From Tanypteryx hageni (Eukaryota > Arthropoda > Insecta > Odonata > Petaluridae): a stretch of DNA of 64,000 nt. Both the position numbers and the translations under genes were made by a program. Under the pieces are notes generated by a model. It was not told where the DNA came from. It searched no databases and saw nothing but the letters and a program-made list of their open reading frames with translations. The stretch covers positions 207,009,504 to 207,073,503 of the forward strand of contig CM054113.1 of assembly GCA_028673005.1 (NCBI GenBank), given 5' to 3'. Below, piece after piece: positions 12,291 to 22,570 of the stretch (within the stretch, counting starts at the first letter, position 1; each line of letters begins with the position of its first letter).

Positions 12291-12815
12291 ACGTCGCAAA
12301 AGCGGCGAGATTATTCGGCCGCTGTCGTAGTCATTCGTGAATAATAGTTTCTTCGACCACGTTTGTTGCGTCACAAGTGAGCCGACCCTTACTCTTGATT
12401 ACGGACGGAGTGATTAGTCTTTCGGACAGGCGAGGAAGAGTCGCGAAAATTCACGGAAAAGGCGATCGCTTCCCCGTAGCATTTATTTACGATTGCACAA
12501 ATTGATTCGCGGAAATTCTCAATTAAATACGTGAAAGGAAAGATGCACACTTCATGCGTGCATACATGCGAGGCAGAGGCGTCCTTCACAAATTATGTAA
12601 TCGTTTCAAAAACGAAAAAATTAATGGCTTAGTATAATGTCTAAACGCCGATAAGGAAATTATTTTCTTTAAAAATAAATCGAACAAGACGCACTATCTT
12701 GAAACAGTCGAAAGGTATTCAAAACGTACTTAATTTGAGTTAAGCAACTGCAATGTGATCTTTACGTCCGCGTTCATTCAATCGTCGTAAATAACCCATT
12801 ACTGTTTACTTACAA
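12291..12815. other. Unannotated sequence
   Basis: No gene, RNA or element was recognised here. The sequence is mixed to AT-rich, with no visible repeats. Confidence 0.5.
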
Positions 12816-12935
12816 AATGCTGTGTACACAAAAGGAAAATAAACGTATTAACATTTATTTTTCCGTCGTAGATATTCAATTTTCATTTCTTTACTAAATG
12901 CGGTGTCTGCACGAAAGGAAATTAAACGCATTTAC
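12816..12935 (+). repeat. Short direct duplication, period about 80 bp
   Basis: AAATGCTGTGTACACAAAAG with the following GAAAATAAACG (12816-12848) recurs as AAATGCGGTGTCTGCACGAA with GGAAATTAAACG (12896-12930). This is a diverged local duplication with no coding content. Confidence 0.6.
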
Positions 12936-13099
12936 GTAATTATAGCAAATATAGTTTACTTGACTCGATACGAAAAGTTTTCGGGAACAAAGATAAAAAA
13001 CATTCAAGGCAAGTTAGATTCCCTTGATAACAGTTACTCCTACGATATAAAAATGAATAAGGCAAGAAATATTCAACTTAACTAGTTCTGCAAATTTTA

Positions 13100-13345
13100 T
13101 TTGAATACTTTTTGGTATGACCAATATTTTACGAGATATGACGGGAAGTTAATTTTTGTTCCCAATGATGTGCCACTCCAGATTAGGCTATGTGAACTAC
13201 TTATATCATTTCCTTACTGCCTTTGCCCTCAAGTCCTTAGAACCTAATTTCATGAAAATCCGCTCGATAGTTGCGGAGATGAAACATGCGAACGGACGGA
13301 CATGACCTGACCATAAGGCGTTCATTTTTACTTTTTGCAAAGAAC
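13100..13345 (+). repeat. Dispersed repeat with CGGACGGAC motif, copy 1
   Basis: This segment aligns by eye with 44935-45345 on the opposite strand. Shared landmarks in order are ATATTTTACGAGATATGA (13125-13142), TTCATGAAAATCCG (13249-13262), an AACATGCGAACGGACGGACA stretch (13286-13305) and, downstream, TGCAAAGAACGCCTAATAAT. The last two also end the tandem array in the hAT element at 16408-17627. No terminal repeats or coding frame are visible, so the element class is unknown. Confidence 0.65.
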
Positions 13346-13647
13346 GCCTAATAATTCGTCGATTTAATCTGCATTCGATCCTGTTTAAGACCAGTTTTGG
13401 TAAATTCGAAGTAGATATATTATTTTTTAGCATTCTTACACATTGGCCTAAATTAGTTCAACACGATATAATTGACTTTCACGTCGCTCGAGTAGTAGAT
13501 ATTCATCGAGAAGGACCGAAAAGCATTTTGAATTTATAAAAAAATATTTCAATAGTTTTATTTGATCAGATCGTACATTAGCGCTACGACGATAATCACA
13601 TTGATATTTATATGAAATCACCTAAAAGATTTTCCTAATATTGTAAG
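13346..13647. other. Unannotated AT-rich sequence
   Basis: Nothing was recognised between the dispersed repeat and the MITE. Confidence 0.5.
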
Positions 13648-13650
13648 TAA

Positions 13651-13894
13651 AGGTGCGTTTACACTATGCGATCACGAGAGAACGAACACAAGCGAACGAA
13701 TGGATTCGCTGTAATGTGAGCAATGATTGAGAGCGAACGAACGAGTTCGTTCGCTCCCGCCGATGTTCGCTAGCAGGGCGGAAACAAGCGAATCATCAAG
13801 AGAGAGAATTCGTTCGCAGTAATGCCCGCTTAGTGTAAACGCTCCTTCCACGAGCACGAGCGAACGAACGAACTCGCATAGTGTAAACGCACCT
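13651..13894. mobile_element. MITE with perfect 21-bp inverted ends and TAA duplications
   Basis: The ends are perfect inverted copies: AGGTGCGTTTACACTATGCG.. at 13651 and ..CGCATAGTGTAAACGCACCT ending at 13894. Each is flanked by TAA (13648-13650 and 13895-13897). A 3-bp TWA duplication is the habit of PIF/Harbinger-type transposons, so that class is inferred. The interior is made of GCGAACGAAC-type units in both orientations, plus a second TIR-like piece TAGTGTAAACGCTCCTT at 13834-13850. It is non-coding and would need a transposase from elsewhere. Confidence 0.85.
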
Positions 13895-13897
13895 TAA

Positions 13898-16407
13898 CGC
13901 ATCAAGGTTGAGAGCTAGGAAGTGATAAGGAACATAATGACTAAGCTTTTACGCAACACCGACCTCTCGGAAATCGCGTTGGCCTTGTAAAGAATGAGCA
14001 GGGCCAATTAACTAAATTGGTACTCGTCTCCAAGCGAATGTTAATGTCATTTACGCCGTCAGCCAACCAGCTACTTTTCCGCAATAAGCAAAACTGTTCG
14101 CGGCCGGGACTAAAATAGACCTGCCAACGCAATCGCCTTCCTTTGGCTCGAGATCGCTGAACGATCATAATAGAAAATGTACGAAAGAGAATCAAGACCA
14201 ACAACACAGCATATATAGTCAGATATGGAGTGGGTGGTGAGTCTTTCCTTGTGACCTCTGCCTACCTTACTCAATATCTCCCACCCTATTTCCTTATCTC
14301 CTCTGTCTACGCAATATCTTCTCTTCTCTCCCTTATTCAGGGCCGCGCCTAGGGTGTATGGCGCCCGGGTGCAAGATATCTCTGTGGCGCCCCCTGCTAG
14401 CGAAGTTTTGTGGTATGAACAAATACGACTTTTTTCATCGATAGAGAGTACAGAAAAGCTGATGGATTTCTGTCGATTTATCCCAGAACGAACTGATTGA
14501 AATAATTTGTTGCATAAATATAAAGATAAACATATAATATAACATATGCTTGAACGACACTTATAAAACTCGCCGCATATTTGATTAAAAGTCAATATTC
14601 TGTAAAGTTACCTTAATGAACAATCAAAAATTCCAATATTTTTGGGTTATTTTGTCAATTTACAAGCCTAATTAGATTCGATATTTATTTTACTATAAGA
14701 AAACAAAACTTCAATTATTTATGCATTCCTACGTCAAAGTCCCGACTTCGTATATATTATTTTAAAATATTTAAAAATCTAATGAAGAAGTAGATGTCAA
14801 TAATTCGATTATTATTTGGAGAAATTGTTATGGAATTTGAATTCGGTACATCTACATACGATCACCGAAATACGGCATATGGCAAAATTCACGCAATATC
14901 ATGTTATATTAATTTTGTGTTTCGGTGTTTGACATTACTAAAACTCTAGTTTAATAATATAATAAAATGATTACTTTAATAGAGAATAGTATAGATAAAT
15001 GTATAAATAAATTAATATAAATGTAACTATAAAACAAAAAATGGTAAGTTAAGATGGTTAAGAAGACAAAAAACAAAACTAACGATTTGCATTATATCTG
15101 AAAAATTCCAATTACTAGGTTTTATCGAATTCTCGATCGCATTTCAAATATGTATACCCATTCATGGCAATTGTACTTTATTTGGCTTTTGGTCATAAAA
15201 GATCTTGATTAATATTGTAGTTATTGAATAGAACTTAAAAATGCATTGCGTTTAATTTTATTTATTGAATTTTATCAAAGTATTTTTTAAAACTGTTTAG
15301 AACAATCCTCAAACTCGCGCTCCTACCCAAACACTTGACTCTTTCTCCACCTTTTAATAATACATACCAGAAAATATATCAAATCTTATTTAGCAATCAA
15401 CCCTTAAAGATATTTTCGTACTTTTATAACTTTCTGAATGTTAGCAAACCATTGCGGATCTATATGATGTACGTACAAATAAGTGCGAAACCAAACATAA
15501 CCCTATATGCACACACTTATTTGGAAAGTTGTTGATTAGAATAATTTCCACTCGTAAAACTAGTCTACATTATCTTCTATAAGGATATAATTAACATATA
15601 AAGAATCGTGCAAATACAAAAACACTGGCGCCGGACTTTCGACAAAATGATCGCCCTGCTATTCCGCCGATCCTCGTTCTTCTAAATAAAGTAATCCTTT
15701 TGTATTCAAAAGCTATCTTGTATACATAAATCGATAAATTTATGTGGACTCGATACAAGGATCGAATACAGGAGTACATCACTGTAAACACACTCTTCAA
15801 AAATGAGTGAAGATTCAATAGGGTTAATAGTTAAAAATTTTAAGATGTTATAATTATGACAGATTTAGCTGTTTATTCAAGTTATCTTTTATAACTACTT
15901 ACCTACAATTTTATAAAAACTCCAAACAATTTAGGACTTATGAGCGGCAAGTAATAAAAGAATTTTCGAGTAGAAACTGAAACACGTTATATGAAATATC
16001 TCCTCGATTAAATAAAGAAAATAAACACTACGTATGTGCAGTTTTCCTCTGCATGAACGATGATCTCCTCAGCTTCAAAAAGAATTTCTTCTTCGCTAAA
16101 CGAAGTATACTATCTTCCTATCTTCAAGTATCACACCCTTTTGTTTACACACCGTTGAGGAAAAGCGATCATTCTCCAATGAAAGCTCAAGAGATTTAAG
16201 AGCTTTGTACTATTTCGAAATGAATATGAACGTTAACGAAGGAGGGGGATCGTGAAGGAGTAGGGAAAGCTAGTTTTCGGAAAAGCTATTCCAACCAATT
16301 TAAAACAGATTTGGGATTTTTAAGATTCGGTAAGAGGGAGAATAAAAAAATGATAGACATCTGGTATTCTTCCAGCGAAAGGATTTATGGGAAAGATCGA
16401 TGGTACT
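13898..16407. other. AT-rich sequence with one hAT-like terminus
   Basis: Apart from the hAT-like end at 14338, this is unstructured AT-rich DNA. No gene or RNA was recognised on either strand. Confidence 0.5.
14338..14410. mobile_element. Isolated hAT-like terminus
   Basis: CAGGGCCGCGCCTAGGGTGT (14338-14357), followed by GGCGCCC and GTGGCGCCCCC, closely resembles the CAGGGC/GCGCC ends of hAT elements, including the one at 16408-17627 (whose right end reads GGCGCCCCGAGC..CGGCCCTG). No partner terminus was found in the next kilobases, so this is probably one end of a deleted copy. Confidence 0.4.
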
Positions 16408-17627
16408 CAGGGGCGGGCCAAGGTATTTTGACGCCCCGGGCGAGAAAGTGTTCCAGCTCTCCCGTCCGTAAATTTTTGTATAGATATTTTTAGAAGAACT
16501 TGCTCATTTATCCATTTCTCTGTAAAACAAGATTGGAAAGGTATACTTCATGTCAGAGCACACAGAGTTTCCAAATGCATTTTGACACTTCATAATGTTC
16601 ACAATATTTTTCGCTCAGATGAGAATTTAACGAGAAGCAAGCGAGGTACGTTGTAAAATACATATAGGTTTTCATGTAAAGTGGTCGTAATTGTAGTCCG
16701 ATTTTAACCAAAATTGGAATCGGTCGACTAATTTAAGCAAAACTCTCCATATACCAAATTTCATCAAAATACATCAAGCGGTTCCAGAGTTGAAACAAAG
16801 GAATATTGTAAACTACATGTAGGTCTTCATGTAAAGTGGTCGTAATTGTTTTCCAATTTTAACCAAAATTGGAATTGATCAATTAATTTTAGCAAAATTC
16901 CCCAATACCAAATTTTATCAAAATATGTCTAGCGGCTCCCGAGTTGAAACAAAGGAACATTGTAAATTACTTGTAGGTCTTCATGTAATGTGGTCGTAAT
17001 TTTTGTCCGATTTTAACCAAAATTGTAATCGGCCGAACAATTTTAGCAAAACTCCCCAATACCAAATTTCATTAAAATACGTCAATCGGTTCCCGAGTTG
17101 AAACAAAGGAACATTGTAGGTCTTCATGTAAAGTGGCCATCATTTTTCTCCGATTTCTACCAAAATTGAAATAGTTCCACCAATTTTAGCAAAACTCCCC
17201 AATGCCAAATTTCATCAAAATATGTCGAGCGGTTCCCGAGTTGAAACAAAGGAACTTTGTAGGTCTTCATGTAAAGTTGTCATCATTGTTGTCCGATTTT
17301 GACCAACATTGAAATCGGTCCACCAATTTTAGCCAAATTCCACAATACAAAATTTCATCATAATACGACCAGCGGTCTTCTAGTTTTAACATGCGGATGG
17401 ACGGACGGAAACGACCTCTTCTATATGCGTTCACTTCGTGCAAAGAACGCATAATAATTGATAATGAAAGGAAATAGTAATTCCATATAGATTTTCCCGT
17501 GACGTAAATTTGTTTCCAAAATGTATTCACTTGCAAGTAAGATATACATAGATGATTGATTAAGTGTCCCCAATACTTTGGCGCCCCGAGCAGTCGCCCG
17601 CCTCACCCCTACCTCGGACCGGCCCTG
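16408..17627. mobile_element. Non-autonomous hAT element, 1220 bp, perfect 8-bp target duplication
   Basis: The left end is CAGGGGCGGGCCAAGG (16408) and the right end is CTCGGACCGGCCCTG (ending 17627). These are imperfect inverted repeats of hAT form. Both are flanked by ATGGTACT (16400-16407 and 17628-17635), an exact 8-bp duplication that fixes the borders. GACGCCCCGGGCG inside the left end mirrors GGCGCCCCGAGC inside the right end. There is no transposase. Most of the interior is an array of five diverged tandem units (16651-17400) ending in a CGGACGGAC-type motif shared with repeats elsewhere in the window. Confidence 0.9.
16651..17400 (+). repeat. Five-unit tandem array, about 140-155 bp per unit
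   Basis: Units start at about 16651, 16806, 16960, 17114 and 17257. Each holds TAGGTCTTCATGTAAAGTGG, a TTTTAACCAAAATTGGAATC stretch, TTTTAGCAAAACTCCCCAAT, an ATTTCATCAAAATA stretch and GCGGTTCCCGAGTTGAAACA (first unit variant). Units 4 and 5 lack about 12 bases at their start. The last unit runs into ATGCGGATGGACGGACGG and GCAAAGAACGCATAATAATT (17391-17459). The gradient of change between units suggests stepwise duplication inside the hAT element. Confidence 0.9.
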
Positions 17628-17915
17628 ATGGTACTGTACGAAAGGATTGCTGCCTTAGCTGGAGCTCCTCGCTAGATTCGGGATAGAAATTAACAGAGTA
17701 GCGCCCCCACCTCCTGGCAACTCCTACGGTGAACCCACTTTCGGTCGCCACTGATACGTGTTCTAGCGTCCTTGAGACACGCGACCGCGTATCGCAGGAG
17801 ATCGGAAAAATTTTGCGTGGAAAACTTCGTGTCATTTTAGTATCTCCCCCTTTCCCTTTTCATTCTGACAATGTTATGCTCTCTTATTATTCTAGGAAAT
17901 AAGGATCCTTTATAT

Positions 17916-18205
17916 CAGGGGTATCCAACCGACGGATCGCGTAGCTGAGGTGAAAAAACAATCTGAAAAATTAACACACAAATTCAAATATTTTAATGAA
18001 TATTTTGATAATAAAACTTTTAATGTTGAAGTTCTAACCATAAAAACCTTATTTATCGTATACTTGATTTTCACTAATATGGCAGCTCAGAATTTACAGC
18101 TAACTTTCGATTTACATAAACTCTGATTGGCAAGAAATGGCAATTTTCAATGCGGCTCGCAGAGGGATTCGCAACCACCGCTGCGGCCCGCCAAGTAGAA
18201 AAGAT
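17916..18205. mobile_element. hAT-like MITE fragment lacking its right end
   Basis: CAGGGGTATCCAACCGACGG (17916-17935) is a typical hAT left terminus. Farther in are GCAGCTCAGAATTTACAGC and GCGGCTCGCAGAGGGATTCG (18151-18170) then CTGCGGCCCGCCAAG, which are phrases common inside short hAT derivatives. No inverted CCCCTG end follows, so the right end has been lost. Confidence 0.45.
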
Positions 18206-18369
18206 GGCTTAAGTATATCAATCTGTCCCACAATTAATTTCCCATATCTTGTCAGTGTGGTCGCGGCGTCCTGCATAAGATGGGCTCCTAATGACGTCTG
18301 ATCTTTCAATTCTTCTGTTCTAATTCTTTGCAAAAGTCGATGCCAGGACTTTTCAGGCCGTCTCTCCAA

Positions 18370-18598
18370 AGACTCCCATCCATTATCATCACTCTTTCAT
18401 TCCCTCTCTTCCTTTCTTTCGTCCTCTCTCTCTCGCTATCTCCCACTCCATCTTTCCCTCCTTTCTCTCTCTCCCCTCTCCCTATAACACCCTTTCTGTT
18501 TCTCTTCCCTTAGCGCTGCTGCCTGCCAATGAGGATGGCCAAGGATGCGCCGAGGTGATGGTCTTAGGTTTTCGAGAGCTGGAGTACGAGAGAGGTGT

Positions 18599-18629
<31 letters not shown>

Positions 18630-18850
18630 CCAGCCACCGGTAGAGGTGGGTGAGGGAAAGGCGAAGTGGGTGGAGATTGAAAGAAAAAGTTCGCACGAGG
18701 AGAGAGAGGCTCCCTGGAGAGAGGTTGCAAAGAGGGAGAAAGAGACGAGGGATGAGATCAGGAAAGGATAGAGAGGTGAGAGGGGGAGGGAGAGAGAAAG
18801 AGAGAGAGAAGGAACGGGTAGGTAATGACGAAAGACCTTTCCCTCCTCCT
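18370..18850. repeat. Pyrimidine block followed by purine block, with (GA)n
   Basis: C/T-rich at about 18395-18515, then G/A-rich at 18590-18840 with a pure (GA)n run at 18599-18624. The two blocks are partly complementary and could pair. Open frames here are low-complexity and are not called. Confidence 0.75.
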
Positions 18851-19394
18851 CCGCCCCTTAACCGCTCGCGAAGGTGAATCCATGCGATGTTGCCAATGCT
18901 CTGTGGGATGAGGTTCGACAGAGGGTGATGGGGAAGAGGGATAGAGAGAGGTCGGAGATGGGAGCAGGTGGAGCGCGGAGGGTGTGGGGGAAGGGGGATT
19001 GGGAGGGCAAGGGAAGATGCGATACGGACACGTTAAGGGAGTGGAAGAAGAGATCCTAAGGAAGGGACCCGAAAGATTGGCTGAGGACGAGGAAAGGGAA
19101 GTGCAGAGAAAGAGAGGAAAGCAATTTAGAAGAGCGTGTGAATGGAACCTTTGCGATGATTTTTTTTTATTTTCATCCGATCTCTCGGAATGTTCGAACA
19201 TCGGCGTTCTTTCCAGGCTCGGTTTTACTCAAATTTAATGCCAAAACATTTAAGAGACGGCAGACGAACGAAACGTGCCCTTTTGGTTGCCACGTCAATC
19301 AAGCGATTCTATTGATATCTTCATTTCGGAGATTAAAGCAAATGTTAAGTGCGCCCGGAAACATTTTCTTTATAACAAATATTTACATAAATTA
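18851..19394. other. Unannotated sequence
   Basis: Purine-rich at first, then mixed. No gene or element was recognised. Confidence 0.5.
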
Positions 19395-19579
19395 AGTTCT
19401 AAAGGGGAAAGGCGGAAATATGACAAGAGTAAACCTCCACTTCCGGTTAACCAGTTCCAGCCAAAACCTCATCAGATCTAGAATTACCAATGAAAATCTT
19501 AAGTATAAAGTTCCGTGTTGATCTGATTCATAGTTTTTGTGTTAGAGCGTCAACAAAATTTCTACCACACTGTCATAAT
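19395..19579 (-). repeat. Dispersed repeat R, copy 4, distal part (split by a hAT element)
   Basis: On the minus strand this matches 39050-39185, part of repeat R copy 1: GACGCTCTAACACAAAAACT against GGTGCTCTAACTCAAAAACT, then GTTAACCGGAAGTGGAGGTT against GTCAACCGGAAGTGGGTGTT. The alignment stops exactly at the hAT element that starts at 19580 and resumes on its other side at 22447, so one repeat copy was split by the insertion. Confidence 0.75.
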
Positions 19580-19907
19580 TAGAGCTCGGATGTTCAGGCA
19601 CTATAAAATGTCAAAATAGGCAGGCAAAATGGCACAATGAAACAGGAAAATAGGCATTAAAAAGGCATTTATTTTAACCCAAATATTACTACATATTATA
19701 CGGAGTAGGTATAAAATTTCAATAAAATATGATTGCGATCTCTAATGATAACGTCTTCAAATTATGAACTATTATATGAGACAACGAGATGTTTCTTTAA
19801 ATTTTCAAATTGAAAACTCTGTCTTCTGTTTGTTATGATGTTTTAAAAGTGAAAAGGATCTATCTACCTCAACGGAAGTGACAGGGGCAAATTTAAAGCA
19901 AGCTATA

Positions 19908-21046
19908 CATCTACATCTACATGTTACCCGGGAATTCACCTAATTGGTGGGTGGCAGGGGGTGCAATGCACCAAAACCTACCTAAAGATTATCTATCGCA
20001 GGTTGAAATTTTCTATTGTGATCTCGTATTGTCCTCGGAAATAACGAGCCTAGATAACGCTCCGTCCTACAATCGATCTCACGTATCTTATCGTCACGGT
20101 CGTTTCTACCTATATACGTTGGTGCTTCAATTATTCCTACAACCTCGTCTTTTAGACATTCCGATCTATATTTCTTCAGAAGCCGCAACCTTGAGTTCAA
20201 TCTACGATCCTCCAGTGGTACCCAGTTCAATTCCCTCAATAATGAGGTGACGCCTTCCTTATGTTCGTGCTTTTGTTTTTACGAATCTGGCTGCACTGCG
20301 CTGCATTCTTTCTAATTGAATTATATGTCCCTTCTCGTACGGATCCCATATGCAAGAGGCGTATTCCACTTCTGGTCTAACCAGTGATAAGTAATCACGT
20401 ACCTTTTCTGTAGTGTTCAGTACTATTCTACCTATGAAAGCCAGTTTCTTGTTGGCCGCGCCTATAACTCGACGAATGTACATGTCCCATGAAAGATCTC
20501 GACAAATGGTTACTCCTAAATATTTTACATACTCGGTTGCTTGAATATTTATTCCATCTATTTTATACTCGAAACCTACTTCTATGTTATTACTTTTCCA
20601 GAACGTAACTGCGGCACATTCAGTGTAATTAATTTCAATTTGCCATTCTTTGCACCACGTTGAAATGGCTCTTACTACGAACTACCAAGCAGATATCATT
20701 CACATAGATTAAGAAAAGTAGAGGGTCCAATACAGTTCCCTGAGGAACACCCGACGCAACTTTAACGGGGTACGAGTATTTCCCATCGATGACAACTATC
20801 TGTTCTCTATTCGAGAGGAAATCTCTCACCCAACTGACAACTTTCGGATTGATACCATATTGTCCTAACTTTGCAATTAATTTCTTATGAGATACTTTAT
20901 CGAACGCCTTTCTGAAGTCAATGAATCTGTCATCGACCTGAGTATTTTTCTCTCCGCATCGCAACAAATCATCCACGAACAAGCCGAGCTGCGTTTCGCA
21001 TGATCTACCTCTCCGGAATCCGTGCTGGCATCCGCTAAGCAATGAG
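19908..21046 (-). pseudogene. 5'-truncated LINE reverse transcriptase (non-LTR, jockey/CR1-like)
   Basis: Read on the minus strand, 21042-20640 encodes the middle of a reverse transcriptase. It has FRRGRSCETQL at the start, FRKAFDKVSHKKL (motif A, catalytic Asp in the family), SGVPQGTVLDPLLFLIYVND (motif B into the region before the catalytic centre), then frame breaks. 20483-20259 continues with SLVRPEVEYASCIWDPYEKG, and 20239-19982 holds the C-terminal RNDRDDKIREIDCRTERYLG and FPRTIRDHNRK. A 3' tail of (ACATCT)n-type sequence ends the copy at about 19908. Three frames are needed to follow it, so it is dead. Shorter copies lie at 30859-31010 and 60147-60630, and an older one at 9915-10440. 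It inserted into the hAT element. Confidence 0.9.
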
Positions 21047-21049
21047 TGA

Positions 21050-22060
21050 CTATCTATCTATATCTGCGGGACTCGCCTCAATTTCAGCGGCACTGTCCGC
21101 TTCTACAATCTTCGCAATTATTTTCATTTTATCCGAATCTTTGTTGGCGCACAACACTTTTTCACACTTGTTTTTACAACTATACCCTTTTCACCTGAAG
21201 CACTTCACATTTTACCTTCAGTAAATTGACTAACGTTTCTTCCCTTTTTTCAAGTAATTTAATGGCGTCCTGCAATTTTGGGAAGTAGACTGCGATGTAT
21301 GCAATATCGTGGCTGACAAGACTTCTTTTCCAGGAGTTCTTTGACGATGCGTGTGGAGTAGACGTCTTCTTCATCGAAAGTGTTGACAGCTTCTTTTATC
21401 TTTTCAAGACTGGCATCCGGCTATAGAAGATTCAATGCGATGGTGAAAAGTTGAACAATTCTTGAGCCATTTACATTTTCCAAAACTTCTGACGTAAGTA
21501 AATAAATTTTTGACAGCTGACTAAGATGTATGGTTTCTATTATGACCTTTGCAATAAACCTTCCCGAAGCGTCGGTAGTCTCGTCGATAGAGAACCATAT
21601 TTTCTTGTCCGTAATATTATGTCTGGTTTTTTTATAACACAGTTGTACGCTTTATCTAAATAGGTTTTCCTCGATGTTGACTAACTTGGAATCTCTTTGT
21701 TCGTATATTTTTCCAAAAACGCTTTCAAAGAACTGTTTTGTAATTTCCACAAAGGAATGCCGACTTCGACGAATGATTCACACAAGCTGAAGAAAAACTC
21801 TGACTGCCTAGAAGAAGCTGAACAAAGCAATGGTAAAAGGTTTGTCTTCTTACTGCCGTCAGTCTTCTTATCATCCGCAGCTTTTGTTTTGAGGTACTTA
21901 TATGCTGCGAGACAAGTACTTTTTCTCCGAATACACACACTTTTCACAAAGTTAACAAAAAAGCACTTAACCGTCTGTCGAGAAAATATCAACATCAAAA
22001 TCTTTACTGAAATTGTTCAGTCTCTGCTTCGTGGAAACACTCACTTTAGGTAATGTGGCC
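21050..22060 (-). pseudogene. hAT transposase relic related to CGGBP1 (zinc-finger type)
   Basis: On the minus strand the frame begins near 22060 with a segment containing NNFSKDFDVDIFSTDGK, followed by a CKLC-type zinc-binding region. The longest piece (21998-21681) holds SRQSEFFFSLCESFVEVGIP, then LKAFLEKYTNKEIPS. Further pieces continue with a KKIWFSIDETTD motif near 21600, where the DET acidic cluster matches a catalytic region of this hAT branch, and with FPKLQDAIKLLEKREETLVN at 21290-21215. I recall this order from the hAT family from which the vertebrate CGG-repeat-binding protein CGGBP1 derives. Several stops and frame changes make it non-functional. Confidence 0.8.
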
Positions 22061-22446
22061 ACTAAAATGGAACAATTTGTTAAAAAGCGACTGTAATGAA
22101 GTTTAAAAGCCAAAAGACAAATGTGGGATGCTAGGAGGCATTCCCGAGACATGGGTATCCCAAAAGTGAACTAATGTCAATAGCAGTGGTCGGATTAAGA
22201 TAAAGGCATAGCTGTGCCAATGGTCAGAATTTTATGATACCGAACCGAGGGTGGGTAAAAACCGTCCTTGCAGATTCAAACAAAACAGTATAGTGGTCAA
22301 ATTTAAGAGATTTGGCAAAAATTGAGTTAAATAGGAAAAAATAGGCGTTTTTTGATACAAAGGCACATTTGGGGGGAAAAAAACATGAAATAGGCAAAAA
22401 AGGCATTTATGGCATTTTGCCTGAACTTCTGGGCTTTAGTAATCAT

Positions 22447-22570
22447 CGAGTAAATAGCGAAAACATACTCCGGGGACCTTAGAACATTTATTTCCATTGA
22501 AATCTCGAATTCGATTTTTGTCACGAAAACAATACTTTCTCCTATACTGCGTATGGAGAAACTAACAATA
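22447..22570 (-). repeat. Dispersed repeat R, copy 4, proximal part
   Basis: On the minus strand: CCATACGCAGTATAGGAGAA followed by AGTATTGTTTTCGTGA, against CCATACGTAGTATAGGAGAA followed by AGTATTGTTTTCATGA in copy 1 (38896 on). The match ends at the hAT border, and the rest of the repeat lies at 19395-19579. Confidence 0.75.

Larger units (their letters stand above)
19580..22438 (-). mobile_element. hAT element with CGGBP1-type transposase relic, 2.86 kb
   Basis: The left end TAGAGCTCGGATGTTCAGGC (19580) is an imperfect inverted copy of the right end GCCTGAACTTCTGGGCTTTA (ending 22438). The flanks GTCATAAT and GTAATCAT (19572-19579 and 22439-22446) match at 6 of 8 positions, like an aged 8-bp duplication, and the same dispersed repeat continues on both sides. 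Inside, on the minus strand, is a broken transposase (21050-22060). A LINE copy (19908-21046) sits between the transposase and the left end. AGGCAAAAT and AGGCATTTA-type motifs recur just inside both ends (19620-19665 and 22395-22420). Confidence 0.85.
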
